Positions 18,095 to 27,142 of a stretch of 64,000 nt of DNA are shown here, piece by piece. Positions within the stretch are counted from its first letter, which is position 1. Each line of letters opens with the position of its first letter. A program made the position numbers and the translations under genes. The notes beneath the pieces are model-generated. The model saw only the letters and a program-made list of their open reading frames with translations. It was not told the DNA's origin and ran no database searches. This DNA comes from Leptolyngbya sp. FACHB-60 (GTDB lineage: Bacteria > Cyanobacteriota > Cyanobacteriia > Phormidesmidales > Phormidesmidaceae). The stretch is from NCBI RefSeq assembly GCF_014695775.1, contig NZ_JACJOX010000057.1, positions 1 to 64,000 of the forward strand. The letters run 5' to 3'.

Positions 18095-19579
18095 CTAGCT
18101 GTTCTTAGCCTTGCTGGCCTTGGCCACATCGGCTTCAGCTGCTGCGGCATCGTCGGCCTCAACCTCAGTTGCCTCAACCTCAATGGCGTCATCACCAGAG
18201 GCGTCAGCCTCGACTGCGGCTTCAATGGCATCGGCCTCATCGGCGATCGCCGCCTTTTGCAGGGTACCTTCAGGTACTAGCTCAACGGTGTTAGCTTCCT
18301 CAAGCCAGGCCAGAATTTTTTCCTGAAGCAGCTCTTCGGTTAGCACCTGTTTGAGGCGATCGGGGTCGACCTGGCTGGGATCTTCAACCTCGGCCATGGC
18401 CTCCTTAATCTTTTCTTGCAGGGCCGCTTCTTCAATCTTAATGCCCTCCTGCTTAGCCACTTCGCCCAGGGCCAAGGTGCGATGCAGGCGATCGATCGCC
18501 TCCGGACGGGTGCGCTGGCGCATGCCGTCAACCAGCTCGCGGGTCAGCATTTTGTTGACATCAATGCCCTGGCGGCTGAGCTGCATGATGGTTTGGGTGA
18601 GCAAAAAGTCCACCTCTTTTTGCACCAACGTGTTAGGGATTTCGGCCTCTAGGTGCTCTACTAATGCTTCGACTAGAGCCGCATCTTTGTTGGCCTTGGT
18701 TTTGTCGTCGGCTTCTTCCTGGTAGCGCTCGGTCAGCGACGTGCGTAGGGCTTCGATGGTCTCAAATTCGCTGACTTCTTGAGCAAAGTCATCGTCTAGC
18801 TCAGGCAGTTCCTTCTCTTTAATTTCCTTCAGGGTGATAGAGAAGACCGCTGGCTTACCCGCTAGATCGGCTTGAGAGTAGTCGTCGGGGAAAGGAATCT
18901 CGACATCTTTAGCCTCTTCTAGGGCCATGCCGATGATGCCTTCCACAAAACCGGGAATGAACCGCCCTTCCTCTAGCTCTACCTGGAAGTCGGTGCCAGA
19001 ACCGCCCTGGAACTCTTCGAACTCACCACTTTCGGTCTGAACTTTGCCGACAAAGTCAATCACCGCTACATCGCCAGCCTGAGCAGGACGATCTTCAATG
19101 GGCACTAGGGTAGCCAAATTGTTTTGGTACTGAGCTAGGGTGCTATCGACCCGCTCGGGGTCAGGAAGAATTTCTTCGGCCTGTACGGATAACCCTTTGT
19201 AGGTCTTGAGGGTAACTCGGGGGGGAACGTCTACAGAGGCCTGAACAGTAATGGGCTGACCGGGTTCGTACTGACCAATCAGCTCTTCGAAGGAGCTTTT
19301 GAGCTGGTAGTTGCCGATCGCGTCGATTTCTTCTTGCTTAATAGCTTTTTCGACGGCGTTTTGCACCAGTTCTTCAATGACGGCTGCCTTAAACTGAGAC
19401 ACCCCAATACGCTGCAAAAAGACCTGCCGAGGCACTTTGCCCTTGCGAAAACCCGGTACATTGACCGTCCGCATCATCTTATTCAGCACCTGATCGTAGG
19501 TCTTTTGAGACAGATCAGCGGGAATCTCGATCTCTAGTCCCACCTGGCTGTCGGGCAGTACTTCCTGAGTAACTTTCAT
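18095..19579 (-). CDS. tig: Trigger factor, ribosome-associated chaperone and PPIase
   Basis: Trigger factor binds at the ribosome exit tunnel and assists nascent chains. The ribosome-docking motif GFRKGKVPR is at about residues 43-51. The FKBP-type PPIase domain spans about 160-245, and the C-terminal helical arms follow. The last 55 residues form an acidic, Ala-rich tail (EAAVEADASGDD and AAAAEADVAKASK) longer than in Escherichia coli; the total of 494 is within the cyanobacterial range. It is the first gene of the tig-clpP-clpX cluster and is divergent from asd. Confidence 0.96.
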   Translation of the reverse strand: MKVTQEVLPDSQVGLEIEIPADLSQKTYDQVLNKMMRTVNVPGFRKGKVPRQVFLQRIGVSQFKAAVIEELVQNAVEKAIKQEEIDAIGNYQLKSSFEELIGQYEPGQPITVQASVDVPPRVTLKTYKGLSVQAEEILPDPERVDSTLAQYQNNLATLVPIEDRPAQAGDVAVIDFVGKVQTESGEFEEFQGGSGTDFQVELEEGRFIPGFVEGIIGMALEEAKDVEIPFPDDYSQADLAGKPAVFSITLKEIKEKELPELDDDFAQEVSEFETIEALRTSLTERYQEEADDKTKANKDAALVEALVEHLEAEIPNTLVQKEVDFLLTQTIMQLSRQGIDVNKMLTRELVDGMRQRTRPEAIDRLHRTLALGEVAKQEGIKIEEAALQEKIKEAMAEVEDPSQVDPDRLKQVLTEELLQEKILAWLEEANTVELVPEGTLQKAAIADEADAIEAAVEADASGDDAIEVEATEVEADDAAAAEADVAKASKAKNS

Positions 19580-19883
19580 GGGGTCTTTTTGCTAACTAGA
19601 CGGCGGCTGCGCGCGCTCCAAACCAGTAAGGAACTTTTGGCGCAATTAATAAGCATACTCTATCGCCACAGCCTGGCAGCCATTCCTTGGCTTTAGTCCA
19701 CAATTCTGAGTCTCCTAGGCCTTAGCCTGAGAGCGTTGACCCCTCAATAACTAGCTTGGTATGTTCGGTGTGTCCTTAATATTTCGGAGGACTGTCTGGT
19801 CAGCAGTGGTGCTATTAGTAGGCGAAGGCAAATGTTAGTATCGGCTGATGCAATGCGTTCTGTGAGTAGGTTGAGGTAGCGCT
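19580..19883. other. Divergent intergenic region between tig and asd
   Basis: This 304-base spacer must hold the promoters of tig (minus) and asd (plus). TATGCT can be read on the minus strand at 19657-19652, and a TAATAT at 19777-19782 on the plus strand with a poor TTGGTA upstream. Neither is convincing. No RNA gene, repeat or additional reading frame is evident. Confidence 0.4.
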
Positions 19884-20912
19884 GTGGCGAACGGGCTGAG
19901 AGTTGCGATTATGGGGGCCACCGGGGCCGTGGGGGCAGAGTTGCTGGCGCTGCTGGATGAGCGATCGTTTCCCCTTAAAGACCTGACGCTGTTGGCGTCT
20001 CCCCGATCGGCAGGCACCACGTTGACCTTTAAGGGCGAAGAGATTCCTGTTCAAGCGCTGAGCGATAGCTCTTTTGACGGCATTGATCTGGTGCTGGCAT
20101 CGGCAGGCGGCTCAGTATCTGAGGAATGGTTGCCCAAAGCAGTGGCGGCGGGTGCCGTGTGCATCGACAATTCCAGCGCCTACCGAATGGATCCCTCCGT
20201 ACCCCTGGTGGTGCCTGAAGTGAATCCTGAGGCGGCCCGAACCCATCAAGGCATTATCGCTAACCCCAACTGCACCACCATTCTCATGGCCCTAGCCGTA
20301 TGGCCGCTACACCAGGTACAGCCCGTGCAGCGCTTGGTCGTTGCTACTTACCAGTCAGCCAGTGGGGCCGGAGCGCGGGCGATGGAAGAGGTGAAGCAGC
20401 AGGCCCGCGCCATTTTGGCTGGGGAAGAGCCGGTGGCCGAGGCATTCCCCTATCCCCTGGCGTTTAACCTGTTTCCCCACAACTCGCCCCTCAACGAGCA
20501 GGGATATTGCCAAGAAGAAATGAAGATGGTGAACGAGACCCGCAAGATTTTTGGGGCTGACAGTCTGAGAATCTCGGCCACCTGTGTAAGGGTTCCCGTA
20601 CTGCGGGCCCACTCCGAAGCGGTTAATATTGAGTTTGCGGCACCATTCTCGCCCCAGGAAGCTAAGGCGTTACTGGCCAAGGCTCCCGGAGTTAAAGTGG
20701 TTGAAGATTGGGCGCGGAACTACTTTCCCATGCCTATGGAGGCCAGCGGCCAAGATGATGTGCTGGTAGGCCGTATCCGTCAGGACATTTCTAATGCCAA
20801 CGCCCTAGAACTCTGGCTCAGCGGCGATCAAATTCGCAAAGGGGCAGCCCTAAACGCGGTGCAGATTGCTGAACTGCTGCAAGTTCCCCAAGCTGTTGGA
20901 GCCAGTCATTAA
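19884..20912 (+). CDS. asd: Aspartate-semialdehyde dehydrogenase
   Basis: The enzyme reduces aspartyl phosphate to aspartate semialdehyde with NADPH, feeding lysine/diaminopimelate, threonine and methionine synthesis. NADP binding is by GATGAVGAELL (11-21), and the catalytic Cys130 is in ANPNCTTILM. The active-site His lies in RVPVLRAHSEAVNIEF. The start is GTG at 19884, with GAGG seven bases upstream; an ATG is only available further in, after the beginning of the Rossmann strand. Length (342) is standard. dapA, the next enzyme towards lysine, follows 304 bp downstream. Confidence 0.96.
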   Translation: MANGLRVAIMGATGAVGAELLALLDERSFPLKDLTLLASPRSAGTTLTFKGEEIPVQALSDSSFDGIDLVLASAGGSVSEEWLPKAVAAGAVCIDNSSAYRMDPSVPLVVPEVNPEAARTHQGIIANPNCTTILMALAVWPLHQVQPVQRLVVATYQSASGAGARAMEEVKQQARAILAGEEPVAEAFPYPLAFNLFPHNSPLNEQGYCQEEMKMVNETRKIFGADSLRISATCVRVPVLRAHSEAVNIEFAAPFSPQEAKALLAKAPGVKVVEDWARNYFPMPMEASGQDDVLVGRIRQDISNANALELWLSGDQIRKGAALNAVQIAELLQVPQAVGASH

Positions 20913-21216
20913 GGTAGCGCTCAGCGAAGCCAAAAAGTTTTGGATAATGCTTGAGGCTAGGGCGATCTTAAAGTGGGTGCGGATTGCACTCATTGGCAAG
21001 GATCAGTAAGGAGTAGCAGCGGTAGGGCGGATGGTGCTCACATCGGTGGAGCTGTTGGGTAAACCCATTCTCTGGGATGCGATCGTCATTCAATCACCGC
21101 CATGGTTCGCCGAACCTGCGGGGTTTCTAGCCTACAATCTTCCCTAGGACCGACCCGTCAGGGGTGAACTTGGTATAATCTCAGGGTCATTAAACTTAGG
21201 ATTTAAGGCATTTCGG
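20913..21216 (+). promoter_or_regulatory. asd-dapA spacer with an extended -10 promoter candidate
   Basis: TGGTATAAT at 21171-21179 matches the extended -10 form (TGnTATAAT). It ends 37 bases before the dapA start, so dapA probably has its own promoter besides any read-through from asd. No good -35 is visible at the right distance. The rest of the 304 bases shows no gene or strong repeat. Confidence 0.55.
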
Positions 21217-22122
21217 GTGACGTATTTTGGCAGAGTGCTAACGGCAATGGTGACGCCATTTTCTGAAGATGGCTCCGTTGACTACGCCGTGGCTGAGCGC
21301 CTGGCCGACTACTTGGTAAACAACGGCAGTGACGGGCTGGTAGTGTGTGGCACTACGGGTGAGTCGCCTACCCTGAGCTGGCAAGAAGAGTATCAGCTCT
21401 ACAAGACGGTGCGCGAAGCGGTGGCTGGCCGTGCTAAGGTGATCGCGGGTACTGGGTCTAACTCAACCTCTGAGGCCATTGAGGCTACCCGCCATGCCTG
21501 TGACCTAGGGCTAGATGGGTCTTTGCAGGTGGTGCCCTACTACAACAAGCCCTCCCAACAGGGGCTTTACCAGCACTTTAGCCAGATTGCGGCAGCGGTG
21601 CCCGACCTGCCCATCATGCTGTACAACATTCCGGGACGTACGGGTTGTGCGCTGGCAATTGAAACTACTGCCCGCCTGGCAGAAATATCGAATATAGTAG
21701 CTATTAAGGAGGCTAGTGGAAGTTTAGACCAGGCCAGTCAAGTTCGTTATTATACTCCCGCTGAGTTTGGCATCTACTCTGGGGATGACTCATTGACTCT
21801 GCCGGTGCTCTCGGTCGGCGGTTGTGGAGTGGTGAGCGTAGCCAGTCACCTAGTTGGCCCTCAGATTCAAGCCATGGTGCAGGCCTACGAAGCCGGAGAG
21901 ACCCGGTTGGCCACAAAAATACATTTGCAGCTGTTGCCTTTGTTCAAGGTTTTGTTTGTCACCACAAACCCGGTGCCCCTCAAAGTGGCTCTAGCGCAGC
22001 AGGGATGGCCAGTAGGGGCAGTGCGATCGCCCCTGTGCATGCCCGATGAATCTGTGTGTGTTGCGATCGCAGAGGTGCTCCAGCAGCTCTCTGACCAGGG
22101 TGTTTTAGCCACCAAAGCATAG
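21217..22122 (+). CDS. dapA: 4-hydroxy-tetrahydrodipicolinate synthase
   Basis: DapA condenses pyruvate and aspartate semialdehyde, the first step committed to diaminopimelate and lysine. It is a TIM-barrel class I aldolase. The Schiff-base Lys164 is in VAIKEASGSL, Tyr136 in LYNIPGRTG, and the substrate motif GTTGES at 45-50. GTG at 21217 is the start, with AAGG about eight bases before it; it gives the expected MTYFGRVLTAMVTPF N-terminus and 301 residues. Its place after asd fits the pathway. Lysine feedback is common in the family but cannot be judged here. Confidence 0.96.
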   Translation: MTYFGRVLTAMVTPFSEDGSVDYAVAERLADYLVNNGSDGLVVCGTTGESPTLSWQEEYQLYKTVREAVAGRAKVIAGTGSNSTSEAIEATRHACDLGLDGSLQVVPYYNKPSQQGLYQHFSQIAAAVPDLPIMLYNIPGRTGCALAIETTARLAEISNIVAIKEASGSLDQASQVRYYTPAEFGIYSGDDSLTLPVLSVGGCGVVSVASHLVGPQIQAMVQAYEAGETRLATKIHLQLLPLFKVLFVTTNPVPLKVALAQQGWPVGAVRSPLCMPDESVCVAIAEVLQQLSDQGVLATKA

Positions 22123-22535
22123 ACCAGTGGGCCTGACGTTGGGCTTTGAGCTTCTGTATTTGGTCCTATACGGCTATCTCCAAACCGGTTTCGGCTTGCC
22201 TCTTTGGCAGAAGCTGATTACTGCTTTAGTTTTCTAACAACTGAATAGTCTGTTTATCCTTTATCTCTGTGTGAACCGTATTTATGGCTCTATCCGTACT
22301 GTCTATAGCCCTGGCTGTTCTACCTCTCGATGTTGCGACATCGACATGGGCTTCAATCTCTATAGCGTCTGCTACCGGCCGCTAGCGTCTAGCCCCGTGC
22401 ATTTCGACAAGCGGCTGTATCCGTTCAGGTATGGCGCAGATCGAAAATGCCGATGCGGTCAGGCTCTAGGTGCCGTCAATTCTTTGTGTAACTGTTCAAT
22501 TTTTCCATCTCAATTGTTTACTGACGAGATTGTTT
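22123..22535 (+). other. Leader and spacer upstream of RNase J
   Basis: This 413-base region has no convincing gene. A small hairpin with TCGATGT (22327-22333) and ACATCGA (22338-22344) closes a four-base TGCG loop, a stable UNCG-like tetraloop if transcribed. A short frame at 22271 has no homology or ribosome site that I can see. The stretch probably contains the RNase J promoter and a 5' leader. Confidence 0.4.
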
Positions 22536-24425
22536 ATGACTTCAAAATCTGCCAATACTGCCCTGAAAATCATCCCGCTGGGAGGGCTGCACGAGATCGG
22601 CAAGAATACCTGCGTTTTCGAGATTAATGACGAAATCATGTTGCTCGACGCAGGGCTAGCCTTCCCCACCGACGGTATGCATGGGGTCAATATTGTGCTG
22701 CCCGATGTTACTTACCTGCGGGAAAATCGCCACAAGATTAAGGGCATGATTGTCACCCACGGTCACGAAGACCACATTGGTGGCATTGCCTTTCACCTCA
22801 AGCAGTTTGACATTCCAGTAATCTACGGCCCTCGTCTGGCGATGGCACTTTTAGAGGGCAAGCTGGAAGAGGCCGGGATGAGCGATCGCACTGAGTTACG
22901 CCCCGTGCGCCCTCGCGAAACCGTGCGAGTGGGCAACTCTTTTCTTGTGGAGTACATCCGCAACACCCACTCCATTGCCGACAGCTGCTCGGTGATCATC
23001 CACACCCCTGTGGGCATTGTCATCCATACGGGCGACTTTAAGTTTGACCACACCCCTGTCGATGGCGAAACCTTCGACATCCAAAAGCTGGCAGAGGCCG
23101 GCGAAAAGGGCGTACTGTGCCTAGTGAGTGACTCCACTAACTCTGAGGTGCCGGGCCATACTCCCTCAGAGCGATCGGTTTTCCCCAATCTTGACCGCGA
23201 GTTTGGCAAGGCTCAGGGACGCCTGATGGTGACGACCTTCTCATCGTCAGTCCACCGAGTCAACATGATTTTGGAGCTGGCACAAAAGCACAACCGCAAG
23301 GTGTTTGTGGTGGGCCGCTCGATGCTCAATGTGATCGCCCATGCCCGCGACCTGGGCTACATCAAGTGCCCTGAAAGCCTGTTTTTGCCCCTCAAATCCC
23401 TGGGCCACACCGCCGATGAGAACGTGTTGATTCTCACAACCGGTTCCCAGGGTGAGCCGCTGGCAGCCCTCACCCGCATCGCTGAAGACTCCCACCGACA
23501 GATCAAGATCAAGCCCGGCGATACTGTCGTGTTCTCCGCCAACCCCATTCCCGGCAACACCATTTCGGTAGTCAACACCATCGACAAGCTGATGATGCGC
23601 GGGGCCACCGTGGTCTATGGCAAAGACAAAGGCATTCACGTCTCGGGTCACGGTGCCCAGGAAGACCAAAAGCTGATGCTAGCCCTCACCCGGCCCAAAT
23701 ATTTTCTGCCTGTTCACGGTGAGCACCGCATGCTGGTGAAGCACTCTGAAACCGCCCAAAGCATGGGTGTACCCGCCGAAAATATGGTGATTATCAACAA
23801 CGGCGACATTGTTGAGGTGAATCCCGCTGGCATTCGCATTGCGGGTCAAGTACCCTCGGGCATTGAGCTGGTCGATGCCTCCCGCGTTGGGGTGGTGGGC
23901 CGCGACGTGCTCAAGGAGCGGCAGCAACTGGCCGAAGATGGCCTGGTTACAATTGCGGCTACCGTTGGCAGCAACGGCAAACTGGTAGCCGACCCCACCG
24001 TGCAAATTCGTGGGGTGGCTCAGTCAATTTCCCAAGAGCGCTTCCAGGGTCAGGTGAAGCAGGTAATCACTCAGGTGCTTTCAAACCGTGGCGCAGAGCT
24101 AGTAGTGTCTAACGGCAATGGCAAGTCTGCCCTTGACCTGGATGCGCTCAAAGCTGCCCTCGACCAAGACCTCCGTCGCTTGGTGCGGCGTGAGTTCGAC
24201 AAGCGCGACCCCATGCTGATCCTGCTGATCCAGGGATCTGGCGTGGCGACTGTGGCTCAGCCTCAGCCTCAGCCTCAAACCCAAGCTGACCCCAAACCCA
24301 AGGCTGAGCCCAAGGCTCAGAAAAAATCGCCACCTAAGATTGAGGCCGAACCTCAGCCCGCGCCTCAAAGCGTAGTCACTGAGCGCCGTACCCGGACTCG
24401 GACCACAGCGGCTTCGGCTTCCTAG
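22536..24425 (+). CDS. rnj: Ribonuclease J
   Basis: This metallo-beta-lactamase/beta-CASP ribonuclease acts in RNA maturation and decay, with 5'-exo and endonuclease activity in the family. The zinc-binding motif HGHEDHIGG is at 75-83, HTGDFKFDHTP supplies another ligand, and the beta-CASP region and LPVHGEHRM follow. I prefer ATG 22536 (MTSKSANTALKIIPLGG) over the open frame from 22470, giving 630 residues. The C-terminal tail (about 575-630) is low-complexity (AQPQPQPQTQADPKPKAEPK) and likely disordered. RNase E lies just downstream, so both major decay enzymes are neighbours here. Confidence 0.95.
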   Translation: MTSKSANTALKIIPLGGLHEIGKNTCVFEINDEIMLLDAGLAFPTDGMHGVNIVLPDVTYLRENRHKIKGMIVTHGHEDHIGGIAFHLKQFDIPVIYGPRLAMALLEGKLEEAGMSDRTELRPVRPRETVRVGNSFLVEYIRNTHSIADSCSVIIHTPVGIVIHTGDFKFDHTPVDGETFDIQKLAEAGEKGVLCLVSDSTNSEVPGHTPSERSVFPNLDREFGKAQGRLMVTTFSSSVHRVNMILELAQKHNRKVFVVGRSMLNVIAHARDLGYIKCPESLFLPLKSLGHTADENVLILTTGSQGEPLAALTRIAEDSHRQIKIKPGDTVVFSANPIPGNTISVVNTIDKLMMRGATVVYGKDKGIHVSGHGAQEDQKLMLALTRPKYFLPVHGEHRMLVKHSETAQSMGVPAENMVIINNGDIVEVNPAGIRIAGQVPSGIELVDASRVGVVGRDVLKERQQLAEDGLVTIAATVGSNGKLVADPTVQIRGVAQSISQERFQGQVKQVITQVLSNRGAELVVSNGNGKSALDLDALKAALDQDLRRLVRREFDKRDPMLILLIQGSGVATVAQPQPQPQTQADPKPKAEPKAQKKSPPKIEAEPQPAPQSVVTERRTRTRTTAASAS

Positions 24426-24441
24426 CCAATTTCGTGATCAG

Positions 24442-24495
24442 AGGGCGGGGCGATCGCAGGCACAATCAGTACCTGCGATCGCCCCGCCCTTTTTA
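24442..24495 (+). terminator. Strong intrinsic terminator after RNase J
   Basis: A perfect 19-bp inverted repeat (24442-24460 and 24472-24490) with an 11-base loop is followed by TTTTT at 24491, 17 bases after the RNase J stop. Each arm contains the HIP1 core CGATCGC. It has the form of a Rho-independent terminator. Confidence 0.9.
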
Positions 24496-24985
24496 TTGCG
24501 GCTCAGTGGTGCAAGCCACGTAACTCAAGATTACAAGTGCGAATTTGCTCCACCTGTGGTAGCAAGACAGGCAATATTATGTTGCTGCTGCTGCTTGGCG
24601 CTATAATGCACTCAGCAGGAGCTAATGTACCTGAGCAAAGGTGCATAGCAAGTGTCTTAAGCAGCTACACAACCTTAGCGCTAAGTGCTTCTGTCCGAGT
24701 TTTTGTTCAGCTTGTGCGGTTTATCCCAAGCAGATCTAGCGCAAACGAGATCCAGTACGAACAAGAATTCTCAGAGTCGCCCAGCGAGTTAGGGGATCTG
24801 TGCATGCCCTTAGGAAGCAGAATTCATTGCGGTGTCGCAGTGGATTCTATTGCAAGACCTTTGCAAACGAGTTTTCCGATCGCTCGGTAGCGGTGTTGAC
24901 GTGGCTGGTGAATGGCCAAATCACCCACTCAGGGCGGGAAAAGCAAACTTTATTCGCCCTGGTGAGCGTCGTATGAGGAATTTGG
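24496..24985 (+). promoter_or_regulatory. Long leader upstream of RNase E
   Basis: Nearly 500 bases separate the RNase J terminator from the RNase E start. A TATAAT at 24602-24607 with TTGCTG 14 bases before it is a possible promoter; it would give a leader of about 370 bases. Long 5' leaders of rne are known in bacteria, including cyanobacteria, and mediate feedback control by RNase E itself. A frame at 24537-24890 crosses this region but shows no recognisable protein, so I treat it as non-coding. Confidence 0.5.
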
Positions 24986-27139
24986 ATGCCGAAGCAGATT
25001 GTTATTGCTGAGCAAAACCGGATCGCTGCGGTTTTTTCTGAAGATCAGATTCAAGAGCTAATTGTGGCCACCGGTAGCCATCAAGTTAGCGATATTTACT
25101 TGGGCACAGTAGAAAACGTGCTGCCTGGCATCGATGCTGCCTTCGTCAATATTGGCGACAGCGAGCGTAACGGCTTTATGCACGTCACGGACCTGGGTCC
25201 TTTAAAGCTGAAGCGCAGCGCTGGCTCCATTACTGAATTGGTTGTGCCCCAGCAAAAAGTGCTGGTGCAGATTATGAAAGAGCCCACTGGCAACAAAGGG
25301 CCTCGTCTGACTGGCAACATTAGTTTGCCTGGGCGTTATCTGGTCCTGATGCCCTCAGGTCGGGGGGTCAACCTGTCACGGCGCATTCGCAGCGAGAGCG
25401 AGCGCAACCGCCTGCGGGCTCTTGCCATTCTAATTAAACCGGCGGGCATGGGGCTGCTGGTGCGTACCGAAGCCGAGGGCATTAGCGAAAATGCCATCAT
25501 TGAAGATTTAGAAACTCTGCAAAAGCAGTGGGAAAGCATTCAGCAGCAGGCCTTGAGCACTCGCCCCCCGGCCCTGCTTAATCGCGACGACGACTTTATT
25601 CAGCGGGTGCTGCGCGACGCCTACAACGCCGAAGTTAACCGCATTGTGACCGATTCCAGCACCGGCATGAAGCGGGTGAAGCAACACCTGGCCAACTGGA
25701 GCGATGGCCAAGTGCCCGCCGGGGTGCTGATCGATCACCACCGCGAGCGCATTCCCATTCTGGAGTATTTTCGAGTCAATGCCGCTATTCGCGAGGCTCT
25801 AAAGCCGAGGGTAGACTTGCCCTCCGGTGGCTACATCATCATTGAGCGCACCGAAGCGCTGACGGTGATCGACGTCAACTCTGGCTCCTTTACGCGCTCT
25901 GCCACGGCTCGCGAAACCGTGCTATGGACCAACTGCGAAGCCGCCGCTGAGATTGCTCGTCAGCTGCGCCTGCGCAACATTGCCGGGGTGATTGTCGTTG
26001 ACTTCATCGATATGGACACGCGGCGTGACAAGCTGCAAGTCCTTGAACATTTCACCAAAGCCCTGCGTTCTGATAAAGCTCGGCCCCAGATCTCTCAGCT
26101 GTCTGAACTAGGTCTAGTAGAGCTGACCCGTAAACGCCAGGGTCAAAACATTTACGAACTGTTTGGGCGTCCTTGTCCGACCTGCGGTGGTTTAGGCCAT
26201 CTGGTGCATTTGCCCGGTGAGGTGCCTATAGACAATAACAATGAATTTGCCCCTCGTGCCCTGGTTTCTGGGCCCAGTCCAGCTCCTCAGATAGCGCCAA
26301 TTCCCCTCAGTGATCCGGGCGACTTTGATAGTCGTCCTGACCTGCAAGAGCTGGATTTGGGCAATCACCCTAGCTATCAAGATAAATCGGGCCGCGGCAA
26401 CAACCGTCGCCGTCGTCGTCGCGACCCGCTGCCGACCCGAAGCAACGGCAAAGAAGCGCCTGTGGTGAAAGACAGTGGGCCGGACCCAGTTGACCTTAAA
26501 GAGCCGATTGAGTCGCTGACACCGCTGGTATCTCCTAAGGCTGAAGACGACAAGGCTGCGCCTCGCGGGCGCGGCCGAACTGGGGGACGAACCGATTCAC
26601 AAAGCGAGCCGGCTCGGAATCGGAAATCCGTTGTGCCTGCCCAGGTGGTAACCGTCGAAATGACCCCCGATGAGCAGCGCATCTACGCCATGATGGGAAT
26701 TTCACCCATGGTGCTGTCGACCCAAGAGGTAGCTGATCCTCGCAACGTGATGGTATCGGTGGTGTTGCCAGGGCAGGCTCCGCCCGAGATTGTCTCCCTG
26801 ACCCCGATGGAAACTCCAGCAGAGGCTGCCGTTGAAGTGCCGCTGGTGGATATGACTGAACCAGCGCCCGCAGCGCCCAAGCCGTCTCCTAGCCGCACTG
26901 TGCGCACGCGCTCGGCCCGCGCCCAAGCCCAGGAAGCTGATGTCACTCCTCCTGAAACGATCACCTCAACTCCAGAACCGATCGCCTCAATTCCAGAACC
27001 CGCGATCGAACCCGCCCCTGCCGTTGAACTGAGCCCTATAGAGGTCACTCCCGAAGCCGAGCCAGAAGAACCGTCTAGCAGCGTGCGCCGTCGCCGCCGC
27101 CGTCGTTCCTCCTCCGCTGGCGACGGTGGTGACGAGTAG
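24986..27139 (+). CDS. rne: Ribonuclease E/G
   Basis: This endoribonuclease starts mRNA decay and processes rRNA and tRNA precursors. The S1 RNA-binding part is near 35-120 (DIYLGTVENVLPGIDAAFVN). Catalytic Asp residues lie in LTVIDVNSGSF (about 295) and GVIVVDFIDMD (about 338), and the Zn-link in CPTCGGLGHL (about 397). The C-terminal half (from about 415) is a disordered, charged and Pro-rich region. It ends in RRRRRRRSSSAGD, which matches the Arg-rich motif of cyanobacterial RNase E known to bind polynucleotide phosphorylase. rnhB follows after three bases. Confidence 0.96.
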   Translation: MPKQIVIAEQNRIAAVFSEDQIQELIVATGSHQVSDIYLGTVENVLPGIDAAFVNIGDSERNGFMHVTDLGPLKLKRSAGSITELVVPQQKVLVQIMKEPTGNKGPRLTGNISLPGRYLVLMPSGRGVNLSRRIRSESERNRLRALAILIKPAGMGLLVRTEAEGISENAIIEDLETLQKQWESIQQQALSTRPPALLNRDDDFIQRVLRDAYNAEVNRIVTDSSTGMKRVKQHLANWSDGQVPAGVLIDHHRERIPILEYFRVNAAIREALKPRVDLPSGGYIIIERTEALTVIDVNSGSFTRSATARETVLWTNCEAAAEIARQLRLRNIAGVIVVDFIDMDTRRDKLQVLEHFTKALRSDKARPQISQLSELGLVELTRKRQGQNIYELFGRPCPTCGGLGHLVHLPGEVPIDNNNEFAPRALVSGPSPAPQIAPIPLSDPGDFDSRPDLQELDLGNHPSYQDKSGRGNNRRRRRRDPLPTRSNGKEAPVVKDSGPDPVDLKEPIESLTPLVSPKAEDDKAAPRGRGRTGGRTDSQSEPARNRKSVVPAQVVTVEMTPDEQRIYAMMGISPMVLSTQEVADPRNVMVSVVLPGQAPPEIVSLTPMETPAEAAVEVPLVDMTEPAPAAPKPSPSRTVRTRSARAQAQEADVTPPETITSTPEPIASIPEPAIEPAPAVELSPIEVTPEAEPEEPSSSVRRRRRRRSSSAGDGGDE

Positions 27140-27142
27140 GTT

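Noticed and set aside
22271..22627. 118-codon frame overlapping the start of RNase J
   Set aside because: It overlaps the conserved N-terminus of RNase J in another frame and has no recognisable content.
24537..24890. 117-codon frame upstream of rne
   Set aside because: No recognisable domain or ribosome site, composition unlike neighbouring genes, and it lies where a long rne leader is expected.
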